DNA of 7,509 nucleotides from a bacterium (GCA_018814245.1 JAHIZN010000203.1:1-7509), one strand, 5' to 3'; counted from the stretch's first letter, positions 1-5,812 are shown. The notes: generated by a model from the sequence alone, not told the origin. Made by a program: numbers and translations.

Positions 1-155
1 TGAATGCAGACATAGAGACACGATTATCGCCTCTCTACTGCTTTCCTTATCAAAATTAGATATTGTACACAAGTTAAAAAAAAATTACGAGGTGATGTCT
101 TAACAGGAATAGAGACTCATTCTTATGTCGGAGTTTCAGTTATTAGCAAATTCTA

Positions 156-184
156 TTGACAAATCGAAAAAATTATGGTATTAT
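156..184 (+). promoter_or_regulatory. Sigma-70-type promoter of the polysaccharide export operon
   Basis: A perfect -35 hexamer TTGACA (156-161) is followed after exactly 17 nt by TATTAT (179-184), which differs from the -10 consensus at one position. Transcription would start near 190-192, leaving a leader of about 26 nt before the ATG at 217. The leader contains the ribosome binding site AGGGG (206-210). The tail end also contains TATAAT (185-190), but its spacing from TTGACA is too long to be the partner. This is the best promoter on the + strand and probably drives the OPX, kinase and archease genes. Experimental use of the site is inferred. Confidence 0.75.
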
Positions 185-216
185 TATAATTACATCTGAA
201 ATTAAAGGGGAATCTG

Positions 217-912
217 ATGAAGATGAAGCTACAAAAGATGATTGTTCTTGGTTTTGTTCTTTTTTCTCTTGGACTGAGCAGTATTGGTTTTGCACAGGAG
301 GGTTCATCATATCTTCTTGGTTCTGAGGATATAATCAGGATTGTTGTCTGGGATAATCCTGAGATAAGTGGTGAATTCAAGGTTGACCCTGCAGGTAATT
401 TCACCATGTCTATACTCGGCGAGGTAAAGGTTGAGGGAATAACTACAAATGAATTAGAAAAAATATTATATGAAAAACTTGGCAAATATATTGAAGATCC
501 AAAGATTACCATCACTATCATTGGATACTTCAGCAAAAAGGTTTATATCTTAGGACAGGTAATACAGCCCGGAAAATATTCGATTGGTGGTGAATATATT
601 ACTATTCGAGAGGCTGTATTAAAGGCTGGATTGCCAACAAAGGATGCTGATCTGAAAAGAGTAAAGGTCATTACCCCTGGAAAACCACAACCTGTTACTA
701 AAATTATAAACCTTTATAATATCCTTTATAAGGGTGAGATGGAAAAGGATATAAAATTGGATTCAGGGGATGTTGTTTATGTCCCTATGGCTTTAATACC
801 CCGGATAACTGACACCCTGGGACGAATTAGTTCTCCTTTTATCCAATATCTCTCTTTGGAAAATCTATTGGGTAATATGTTTGGAAATAACAACAGTAGT
901 AGTACAAAGTAA
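217..912 (+). CDS. Polysaccharide export outer-membrane (OPX/Wza-like) protein, short single-SLBB form
   Basis: This is probably an outer-membrane or periplasmic component of a capsule/exopolysaccharide exporter. Residues 1-26 form a classical signal peptide (basic MKMKLQK, hydrophobic core, likely signal peptidase I cut after GFA at 26). There is no lipobox cysteine, unlike E. coli Wza. Residues about 30-105 match the polysaccharide export domain (YLLGSEDIIRIVVWDNPEIS, then DPAGNFTMSILGEV). About 108-155 is one SLBB domain (KVYILGQVIQPGKYSI, then TIREAVLKAGLP). The strand ending GDVVYVP (near 185-191) is typical of the family. At 231 residues it is much shorter than Wza (about 380) and lacks the second SLBB repeat, so whether it forms a full channel is uncertain. 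The start is supported by AGGGG six nt upstream of the ATG. A tyrosine kinase gene follows, fitting a secretion locus. Confidence 0.88.
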   Translation: MKMKLQKMIVLGFVLFSLGLSSIGFAQEGSSYLLGSEDIIRIVVWDNPEISGEFKVDPAGNFTMSILGEVKVEGITTNELEKILYEKLGKYIEDPKITITIIGYFSKKVYILGQVIQPGKYSIGGEYITIREAVLKAGLPTKDADLKRVKVITPGKPQPVTKIINLYNILYKGEMEKDIKLDSGDVVYVPMALIPRITDTLGRISSPFIQYLSLENLLGNMFGNNNSSSTK

Positions 913-964
913 GCGTTCAGGTGGTATCCAACGCAAAAGATCGTAGATTACGCTTCTTTGCGTT
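909..964 (+). repeat. Degenerate element end plus hairpin between the OPX and kinase genes
   Basis: The OPX stop codon lies inside GTAAGCGTTCAGG (909-921), which matches 10 of 13 positions of the GTAACTATTCAGG end motif found at 4801, 5906 and 7289. It is followed by an 8-bp perfect inverted repeat, AACGCAAA (930-937) with TTTGCGTT (957-964), around a 19-nt loop. No T-run follows, so it is not a convincing terminator; it could be an RNA stability or attenuation hairpin. The link to the repeat family is only suggestive. Confidence 0.35.
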
Positions 965-984
965 CTTTTCGCGAAAAAAGAGCT

Positions 985-990
985 GGAGGA
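985..990 (+). promoter_or_regulatory. Ribosome binding site fixing a TTG start for the kinase
   Basis: GGAGGA lies 6 nt upstream of TTG at 997-999. The other in-frame upstream start (TTG at 958) has no Shine-Dalgarno sequence and lies inside a hairpin arm. This is why I start the kinase at 997, removing 13 residues from the longest reading. Confidence 0.8.
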
Positions 991-996
991 AGACAA

Positions 997-1830
997 TTGT
1001 CAGAAAAATTACTTGCAACCATAAGAGAAAAAAAGACACCTAATGTAAAGGAACAAACTATATCCAATAACTTTTCAGCCACAGCTATTGCTTACTCTAA
1101 AGATGATTCAGGGATAGATGCCCGAATTGTAACCTATCATAGCCCAAAAACCCCAATTTCTGAGCAATATCGAATCATAAGAACCAATCTTCAGCGGGTA
1201 AACCCTGAAAATCCTCCGCGGCTTATTGCTGTATCAAGCTCTATTCATCACGAGGGTAAATCAACTACAGCTACTAATCTGGCTGTTGCCCTGGCACAGG
1301 ATCTACATAAAAATATTCTTTTAGCAGACTGTGACCTGAGAAAGCCAAATATTCATAATCTGTTAGGATTAAGAATGGATGGGGGAATGTCGGATATTCT
1401 CATGAAAGGAGTAGAATTAGATGCTGTTTTTAAGAAAACCAGGATAGAAAATCTAACGGTACTTACAGCAGGCAGGATACCGTCTAATCCAGCAGAGCTT
1501 TTAGGCTCTCACCGTATGAGAGAACTGCTATCTGAACTTAAAAATCGTTTTGATTATGTTATTTTGGATACACCTCCGGTACTTGCTATCACTGATACAG
1601 GGATATTGGGAACATTGGTTGATGGTATTGTTATTGTTGTTCAATCGTGGAGAACCCAGCGAGAGGCTCTTGCCAGAACAAGGTCGCTTCTTTCAAATGT
1701 TCATGCCAATGTCCTGGGATATATTCTTGCCAGTGTTGAACACTTTGTCCCGGGTTATCTCTCTAATTATGGATATCACTATGGTTATGGACAATACTCA
1801 GGATATTACGCCCATTCCGAAGAGGTTTGA
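997..1830 (+). CDS. Cytoplasmic BY-family tyrosine kinase (CpsD/CapB-like)
   Basis: This is a probable autophosphorylating tyrosine kinase that controls polysaccharide polymerisation and export. Numbering is from the TTG start (277 aa). SEQYRIIRTNLQ (E56, R59, R62) carries the EX2RX2R motif used for ring oligomerisation. Walker A is SSSIHHEGKSTTATNLA (G87, K88, S89), where the proline usual in this family (SSxPGEGKS) is replaced. Walker A' is ILLADCDLRKP (D111, D113) and Walker B is YVILDTPP (D191). The C-terminal tail holds eight tyrosines in 18 residues (254-271), the expected phosphorylation cluster. No membrane segment is seen, so like Staphylococcus CapB it would need a separate membrane activator, which is not in this window. 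The gene follows the OPX gene by 84 nt. Its last 44 nt overlap the archease start in another frame. Confidence 0.9.
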   Translation: MSEKLLATIREKKTPNVKEQTISNNFSATAIAYSKDDSGIDARIVTYHSPKTPISEQYRIIRTNLQRVNPENPPRLIAVSSSIHHEGKSTTATNLAVALAQDLHKNILLADCDLRKPNIHNLLGLRMDGGMSDILMKGVELDAVFKKTRIENLTVLTAGRIPSNPAELLGSHRMRELLSELKNRFDYVILDTPPVLAITDTGILGTLVDGIVIVVQSWRTQREALARTRSLLSNVHANVLGYILASVEHFVPGYLSNYGYHYGYGQYSGYYAHSEEV

Positions 1831-2233
1831 TTTTTTTGAACATACCGCAGATATTGGTATAATAGCCTATGGAAATACAATGGAAGAGGCATTTGCTAAT
1901 ATTGCCTGCGGAATGTTTGCCCTTCTTACAGAACCAGATAATATTACCCCTAAAAAATCTATGGATATTGAAGTAACCGGGTACAATCAGGATGAGTTAC
2001 TTGTAAATTACTTGAGCGAATTGTTGTATCATTGTTCCACAAAAGAGATGCTATTTAATAAGATTACTATATTGGAATTAACACCAACCCTTATCAAGGC
2101 AAAGGCTTACGGCGAAAAATATACCTCCGGAAAACATCAATTACTGCAAGAGATAAAGACCGTAACCTATCATCAGTTGAAGATTGAGGATACCGGATGT
2201 GGATGGGAAATCCGGGTGATATTTGATGTATGA
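1787..2233 (+). CDS. Archease, activator of the RNA ligase RtcB
   Basis: Archease is a small chaperone-like protein that speeds RtcB guanylylation and allows multiple turnover. The family signature is clear: RFDFFEHTADIGI (13-25, metal-binding D22), a helix TMEEAFANIACGMFALLTE, DELLVNYLSELLYHCST (69-85), EIKTVTYHQLKI (122-133), and a C-terminus WEIRVIFDV with the conserved penultimate Asp (D147). The reading frame is open from 1550, but that upstream part is a shadow of the kinase. I chose ATG 1787 (148 aa, near the usual 140) as the nearest ATG before the domain. No good Shine-Dalgarno precedes it; ATG 1769 or 1781, or a rare ATT at 1814, cannot be excluded. The overlap with the kinase suggests translational coupling. 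RtcB lies 331 nt downstream, which supports the assignment. Confidence 0.9.
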   Translation: MDNTQDITPIPKRFDFFEHTADIGIIAYGNTMEEAFANIACGMFALLTEPDNITPKKSMDIEVTGYNQDELLVNYLSELLYHCSTKEMLFNKITILELTPTLIKAKAYGEKYTSGKHQLLQEIKTVTYHQLKIEDTGCGWEIRVIFDV

Positions 2234-2245
2234 TAATTATACAGA

Positions 2246-2542
2246 ATACAGAATTCAGGAGTCAGGAGGAAGAAGATACAGAAAGGGAAAAATGCAGAAG
2301 TCAGAATGAGAATGCCTGCATGTAGTTATCGAGGCTTAATCGGTAACTGCTCAATAACCTGTGGATTTTGCAAGCTACGAAGATTACCATCGTGAGTTTA
2401 CTTTCACAATTGCGAGCGATAACGATAACAAGGTAACCACAAAGGAGAAGAGCCCGATAAAGGTTTATCCTAAGGAGTTACCCCCTTTGTGGCTCTTTTC
2501 CTGTATCTGCATTCTGACTCCTGACTCCTGAATTCTGCATTT
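2246..2542. repeat. Inverted-repeat-bounded element filling the archease-rtcB spacer
   Basis: The spacer is bounded by a perfect 19-nt inverted repeat: CAGAATTCAGGAGTCAGGA at 2249-2267 and its reverse complement at 2519-2537. Similarity continues inward, imperfectly, for about 45 nt, including GATACAG (2274-2280) matched by CTGTATC (2501-2507). The arms are built from short words such as CAGAAT, TCAGGA and GTCAG that recur at 4069-4090, 4182-4206 and 6026-6047. Inside, CCACAAAGG (2437-2445) pairs with CCTTTGTGG (2484-2492). Separately, 2444-2454 can pair with 2491-2501 over 11 positions including one G-U; the two stems cannot form together without a pseudoknot. There is no transposase gene, so if mobile it would be a non-autonomous element. 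The right arm ends about 22 nt before the RtcB start codon. Confidence 0.65.
2361..2531 (+). other. Orphan open frame inside the 2246-2542 element (possible gene remnant)
   Basis: A GTG-initiated frame of 56 codons reads VDFASYEDYHREFTFTIAS, then a lysine-rich stretch (KVTTKEKSPIKVYPKELPPL), before running into the right repeat arm and stopping. I do not recognise it. No Shine-Dalgarno sequence precedes the GTG. The composition up to about residue 44 looks protein-like, with more G/C-ending codons than its neighbours. It might be a fragment of a gene captured between the inverted repeats, or chance. It is in the same frame as RtcB but separated by a stop. Confidence 0.15.
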
Positions 2543-2564
2543 TGTTTCCCAAAAGGATACCTTT

Positions 2565-4022
2565 ATGAACACATGGCAAGGACCAATAGAACAAATTGAT
2601 GATTATCGATTCAGGATACCCACAAGCTACATGGATCAGATGAGGGTTTCTGGTCTTATTTATGCCAATCTTGAGATGATGGAATATATCAAAAATGATA
2701 GCACCCCTATTCAGGTAGCCAATGTTGCCTGTCTTCCAGGCATTGTTAAGTATTCCATAGCCATGCCTGATATTCATTGGGGCTATGGCTTTTCCATAGG
2801 CGGGGTAGGGGCAACAGAGATTGCTAAGGGTGGTGTCATCTCTCCGGGCGGGGTAGGAAGTGATATAAATTGCGGGGTTAGACTGCTGCGGACAAACCTG
2901 ACATTATTTGATATTAAGGATAGATTGCCAGCCCTTGTTGATGGATTATTCCGCAATGTTCCCTCTGGTGTAGGCTCTTGCGGCTCAATCAAGCTCTCAC
3001 CAAAGGATACAGCAGGGGTTTTGCATACAGGTACTCAGTGGGCAGTAAATCATGGTTACGGCATTCCTGAAGATATACTGTATACAGAGGAGCATGGGCA
3101 ATTACCATTTGCTGATCCTGAACAAATAAGCCAACGGGCATTGGATCGTGGACATAACCAGCTTGGTACGCTTGGTTCTGGTAATCATTTTTTGGAGATT
3201 CAGGTAGTTGATGAGGTGTTTGATCCAGAAATAGCCAGTGTATTTGGATTAAAGGAACAGCAGATTACAGTCATGATCCATACCGGATCGCGTGGGCTTG
3301 GGTATCAGGTTTGTGAGGATTATCTTCGCTCCATGGGTGATGCCAGCCGTAAGTATGGTATCTATCTGCCAGACAGACAGCTGGCATGTGCTCCGGTAGA
3401 TAGCCCGGAAGGCAAGGGATACCTTGGGGCAATGGCATGTGCATCGAATTACGCATGGGCAAATCGACAGTGTATCATGCACCTGACAAGAGGCGTGTTT
3501 GAGCGGATTCTTAAGCTTAGTGATAGAGAAATCGGGATGCAATTGGTTTATGATGTTGCCCACAATATTGCCAAGATAGAGAAACATATTATAGATGGTA
3601 AAGAAACAAATCTCTGTGTTCATCGCAAGGGAGCAACCCGTGCATTTCCAGCAAAACACCCTGATATTCCTGAAAAGTACAAGGCCGTTGGGCAGCCTGT
3701 AATTGTTCCGGGCGATATGGGCAGGGCATCTTATGTTCTTGTTGGCACACAACTTGGCATGAATGAGGCTTTTGGAACAGCCTGTCATGGAGCCGGCAGA
3801 ATAATGTCAAGAACCAGGGCAACAAAAGAGGCAAAGGGTAGATCTATTGCCAGAGAGCTTGCAGATCAAGGTATCATTGTACGATCCTCTGGCAGAGAAA
3901 CCCTGGCAGAAGAGATGCCTGAGGCATATAAGGATGTCAATGTTGTGGTTAATATTCTCCATCAGGCTGGTATTGCCAAAAAAGTGGCAAAGATAAGACC
4001 ATTAGGGGTGGTAAAGGGGTAG
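2565..4022 (+). CDS. rtcB: RNA-splicing ligase RtcB
   Basis: RtcB is a GTP- and Mn2+-dependent ligase joining RNA ends with 2',3'-cyclic phosphate or 3'-phosphate to 5'-OH, acting in tRNA splicing or RNA repair. All catalytic landmarks are present: metal ligands D100 and C103 in GSDINCGVR, H208 in GSGNHFLEI, H239 in IHTGSRGLG and H333 in VAHNIAKIEKH. HRKGATRAFP (353-362) and PGDMGRASYVLVG are conserved, and the guanylylated histidine is H408 in ACHGAGRIMSR. The C-terminus KIRPLGVVKG is the family's usual ending. At 485 residues it is close to the archaeal Pyrococcus enzyme (481) and longer than E. coli RtcB (408); ligand spacing matches the former almost residue for residue. AAAAGGA lies 7 nt before the ATG. 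Archease is upstream, so it is probably archease-dependent. The TAG stop lies within a palindromic repeat. Confidence 0.97.
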   Translation: MNTWQGPIEQIDDYRFRIPTSYMDQMRVSGLIYANLEMMEYIKNDSTPIQVANVACLPGIVKYSIAMPDIHWGYGFSIGGVGATEIAKGGVISPGGVGSDINCGVRLLRTNLTLFDIKDRLPALVDGLFRNVPSGVGSCGSIKLSPKDTAGVLHTGTQWAVNHGYGIPEDILYTEEHGQLPFADPEQISQRALDRGHNQLGTLGSGNHFLEIQVVDEVFDPEIASVFGLKEQQITVMIHTGSRGLGYQVCEDYLRSMGDASRKYGIYLPDRQLACAPVDSPEGKGYLGAMACASNYAWANRQCIMHLTRGVFERILKLSDREIGMQLVYDVAHNIAKIEKHIIDGKETNLCVHRKGATRAFPAKHPDIPEKYKAVGQPVIVPGDMGRASYVLVGTQLGMNEAFGTACHGAGRIMSRTRATKEAKGRSIARELADQGIIVRSSGRETLAEEMPEAYKDVNVVVNILHQAGIAKKVAKIRPLGVVKG

Positions 4023-4043
4023 GGGCAGACCTATGTGTCTGCC
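4019..4043 (+). repeat. GTAGGGGC-type palindromic repeat at the rtcB stop codon
   Basis: This 25-nt unit begins GTAGGGGCAGAC and ends GTCTGCC. It folds into a 7-bp stem (GGCAGAC/GTCTGCC) with a 6-nt loop, CTATGT. Its first nucleotides supply the last base of the final Gly codon and the TAG stop of rtcB. It is a perfect inverted copy of 4274-4298 and of 4303-4327. The unit resembles small dispersed REP-like palindromes. With no T-run, it is not a clear terminator. Confidence 0.8.
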
Positions 4044-4052
4044 ATGATAAAC

Positions 4053-4057
4053 AGGAG
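4053..4057 (+). promoter_or_regulatory. Ribosome binding site of the phosphatase gene
   Basis: AGGAG is followed after 8 nt by ATG 4066. This is the only credible Shine-Dalgarno/start pair before the phosphatase domain. It implies that the ribosome reads through the repeats at 4099-4327 in frame. The alternative GTG at 4339, directly before FLDRDG, has no Shine-Dalgarno sequence. Confidence 0.6.
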
Positions 4058-4065
4058 ACCAAAAG

Positions 4066-4818
4066 ATGGAAGACAGAAGAACAGAATGCAGTATCCTCGT
4101 AGGGGCAGGTTCCAAACCTACCCTTCCCACCCTTCCTGCCCTTTCTGCCCTTCCTGCCCTTCCTACCCTTCCCACCCTTCCTGAGTCAGAAATCAGAAGT
4201 CAGACATGTGTAATAGATACAACCGAGACAGGGCAAATCCGGCACTTCTCACTTCTTCCCGATTCCTATTCAGGGCAGACACATAGGTCTGCCCCTACTC
4301 AGGGCAGACACATAGGTCTGCCCCTACCTCAACGGGTTGTGTTCCTTGACAGGGATGGGGTAATCAACAAAAAATTAGAGGGAGATTATGTAAAATCGTA
4401 TGACGAGTTTATCTTCCTCCCAGGAGTAATAGATGCCATAAAAAAGATCAAGCAAAAGGGATTATTAGTTATCATTATTACCAACCAATCCGGGATTGGC
4501 AGGGGGATAATGACAGAGGATGATTTAGCAAGTGTGCATGAACAGATGCTTGCTGACCTAAAAAAAGAGGGTGTAACCATAGACGCCATCTATCACTGCC
4601 CTCACTTGCCGGACATTGGATGTGATTGCAGAAAGCCCAAGGATGGGCTATTTAAGCAGGCATTACTGGATTTTAATATAGACATAAAAAACTCATGGAT
4701 GATTGGGGATGAACAAAAGGATATAGATGCAGGGAAAAAGGCTGGATGTAAAACTTATCTGCTATCAAAAGGAGAATTGTTGATCGAGGCAATAGAATTG
4801 GTAACTATTCAGGCATAA
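4066..4818 (+). CDS. HAD-superfamily phosphatase, GmhB/HisB-N type, with repeat-derived N-terminal extension
   Basis: The enzyme likely removes the C7 phosphate of glycero-manno-heptose 1,7-bisphosphate on the way to nucleotide-heptose; histidinol-phosphate or another sugar phosphate is possible. The catalytic core starts at residue 91: VVFLDRDGVIN (nucleophile D95, acid/base D97), IIITNQSGIGRG (T139), zinc site CPHLPDIGCDCRKP (C178, H180, C186, C188; K190), and MIGDEQKDIDAG (D215, D219). In relatives the DxD lies about ten residues from the N-terminus. Here residues 1-90 are translated from intergenic-type repeats: a TLP/ALP tandem (about 19-39) and two 29-bp palindromic units (about 69-88). 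No stop interrupts 250 nt of this. The last codons (VTIQA) come from another repeat motif. Either the extension is real, or translation starts near 4339 (160 aa). Function of the core is firm; substrate and start are not. Confidence 0.85.
   Translation: MEDRRTECSILVGAGSKPTLPTLPALSALPALPTLPTLPESEIRSQTCVIDTTETGQIRHFSLLPDSYSGQTHRSAPTQGRHIGLPLPQRVVFLDRDGVINKKLEGDYVKSYDEFIFLPGVIDAIKKIKQKGLLVIIITNQSGIGRGIMTEDDLASVHEQMLADLKKEGVTIDAIYHCPHLPDIGCDCRKPKDGLFKQALLDFNIDIKNSWMIGDEQKDIDAGKKAGCKTYLLSKGELLIEAIELVTIQA
4099..4123 (+). repeat. Second GTAGGGGC-type palindrome, inside the phosphatase reading frame
   Basis: The unit begins GTAGGGGCAGGTT and ends AACCTACCC, pairing GGCAGGTT with AACCTACC (one C-A mismatch) around a 3-nt loop. 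It shares its first ten bases with the unit at 4019 but has a different arm, so it is a related, not identical, palindrome. Its tail merges into the 9-bp tandem repeat at 4121. Confidence 0.6.
4121..4183 (+). repeat. Seven-copy 9-bp tandem repeat (CCCTTCCTG type)
   Basis: Seven consecutive 9-nt units of the form CCCTTCC(T/C)(G/A) run through 4121-4183, with one internal C-to-T change in the third unit. Because 9 is a multiple of 3, the tract keeps frame and encodes a run of Leu-Pro-Thr/Ala triplets in the phosphatase N-terminal extension. The + strand is almost pure pyrimidine. Such tracts often vary in copy number by slippage. Confidence 0.9.
4270..4327 (-). repeat. Two tandem 29-bp palindromic units, inverted copies of the 4019 repeat
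   Basis: Two identical 29-nt units (4270-4298 and 4299-4327) each begin TCAGGGCAGACACATAGG and end GCCCCTAC. The 25-nt core of each is the exact reverse complement of 4019-4043. The 4019 and 4270/4299 copies bracket about 225 nt containing the phosphatase start codon, and could pair as a long stem. Translated in frame they give repeated SGQTHRSAPT-like sequence in two different phases. The phosphatase core begins three codons after the second unit. Confidence 0.92.
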
Positions 4819-4912
4819 AACATGATTAAGTCAGGGACAAACCCTACAGCTACAGTTATTTGTAGAGACTTGGCTGGTTAGAGGGGCTTTTTCCTTGTGG
4901 TCGCCTCTTGCG
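4801..4912 (+). repeat. Dispersed repeat, copy 1, overlapping the phosphatase 3' end
   Basis: The repeat opens with GTAACTATTCAGG (4801-4813). It matches copy 2 (5906-5968) at 54 of 63 positions without gaps; eight of the nine changes are transitions. Similarity then decays but returns at CTTGTGGTCGC (4895-4905). It includes a small hairpin AGGGACAAACCCT. The first 18 nt encode the last five residues (VTIQA) and the stop of the phosphatase. No matching right end is evident before the stop codon of the MNT-HEPN gene, so this copy may be truncated. Confidence 0.75.
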
Positions 4913-4947
4913 TATGGCAGCAGAGATGAGGGATATGTAGACAATAA

Positions 4948-5805
4948 CTACTGAGCTGATTGATTTTCCACATGCTGCAGCAAGTAATTCAGAAAGCTGG
5001 TAATATTTGAAAGTTCTTTCTGGAGCACCTCAAAAACCTCTGCAGGTTCTACCTCCCAGTAAAGATGGGTTAATCTATCCCGAAGTTTAATTAATTCTAT
5101 ACATTTCTTGATAAAATCCATGGGAATGATATTTGCCTGACCTAAAATATTTCCTATCTCACGACTACTTCCTGGTCTGCCAAGCCCCTGAACCGCAATA
5201 ATATGGTTGGATAGATCAACAAGAGAATCAACCCCTACCCTCAGATAGTGTTCTGTCAGTGCAATATTATGAGAATTAACAACAAAGTTTGCTTCTGAAA
5301 TTTCCTTGAGTTGAGATAATTTTTTCAGAGACATCTCGGCTCGATTAACCCTTTGGAACACTATTTCCCGATTAAACACAGCTTTTTGATTGTCTTTGCT
5401 CATTCTTTTCTGAAGATAATCATCATAATATTCCAAATAATGCTTAAACCCTGAATATTCCCGACAAACCAAAGATTCAAACTCCTGTCTTTGCTTTTCA
5501 TCACAACAAAAAATAAGTTGTCCATTGGTGATAATATCATATCTAAATGCTGCTGGGGCATTATTCAGAATAACTACATCAAAATGATCCTTTCCTGTTA
5601 ACTGACAAAGACCTGCATCTATCTTTATGGAGGATTGGAAGCCGTTTACAGAATCCTCACCTTGTAGTAAAAAAGCAATATCTATATCCTCTGCTACTGT
5701 TATATCTGTGAGAATAGAACCAAACAAATAAGAAGCGATTACTTGCGGATCTTTTGAAGAATATTCTATGATGGCTTGTTTGCATTCTTCGAGAGTAATT
5801 TTCAT
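4948..5805 (-). CDS. Fused MNT nucleotidyltransferase-HEPN (HepT/DUF86-like) protein, a one-chain toxin-antitoxin candidate
   Basis: HEPN proteins of this class are toxins, and the MNT partner neutralises them by adding AMP to a tyrosine. Here both are in one 285-aa chain. Residues 1-130 are an MNT domain: SYLFGS (G29, S30), then EDIDIAF (D40, D42) and the third acidic residue in HFDVVILNNAP (D76), followed by YDIITNGQLIF. Residues about 145-283 are a DUF86-type HEPN domain with LIKLRDRLTHLYWEV, an intact R-X4-H-X-Y motif (R242, H247, Y249). I start at ATG 5805 because GAGGGA lies 7 nt upstream; a longer reading from TTG 5877 would start inside the -35 box. ATG 5401-5403 (M135) between the domains could yield free HEPN protein, but has only a weak upstream AGAAAAG. 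Whether the chain is a self-neutralised toxin or has another role is not known. Confidence 0.87.
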   Translation of the reverse strand: MKITLEECKQAIIEYSSKDPQVIASYLFGSILTDITVAEDIDIAFLLQGEDSVNGFQSSIKIDAGLCQLTGKDHFDVVILNNAPAAFRYDIITNGQLIFCCDEKQRQEFESLVCREYSGFKHYLEYYDDYLQKRMSKDNQKAVFNREIVFQRVNRAEMSLKKLSQLKEISEANFVVNSHNIALTEHYLRVGVDSLVDLSNHIIAVQGLGRPGSSREIGNILGQANIIPMDFIKKCIELIKLRDRLTHLYWEVEPAEVFEVLQKELSNITSFLNYLLQHVENQSAQ

Positions 5806-5812
5806 TTTGTAT

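Noticed and set aside
1..155. Possible gene end or small RNA at the left edge
   Set aside because: No frame, hairpin with T-run or recognisable motif could be supported; only the promoter that follows is clear.
153..536. - strand frame of 127 codons overlapping the promoter and OPX gene
   Set aside because: It covers a strong + strand promoter and a well-supported gene, and has no recognisable domain.
1550..1786. Upstream part of the long + strand frame that ends in archease
   Set aside because: It lies entirely within the kinase gene, translates to a low-quality shadow, and the archease domain begins only at about 1823.
2312..2395. 27-codon frame containing NCSITCGFC, a CX3CX2C pattern like that of radical SAM enzymes
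   Set aside because: There is no other family sequence around it, no ribosome binding site, and the frame ends at once. A three-cysteine pattern in so short a frame is most likely chance.
3249..3788. Long - strand frame of 179 codons opposite rtcB
   Set aside because: It is antisense to the highly conserved RtcB catalytic region and has no recognisable domain; it is a shadow of codon bias.
4270..4327. CRISPR array
   Set aside because: The two 29-bp units are directly adjacent with no spacer and are palindromic with an inverted partner at 4019, so this is a palindromic repeat cluster.
4860..4896. Rho-independent terminator after the phosphatase (GGGGCTTTTTCC)
   Set aside because: There is a short T-run but no complementary arm directly upstream; nearby hairpins (AGGGACAAACCCT, CTACAGTTATTTGTAG) are weak and not followed by T-runs.
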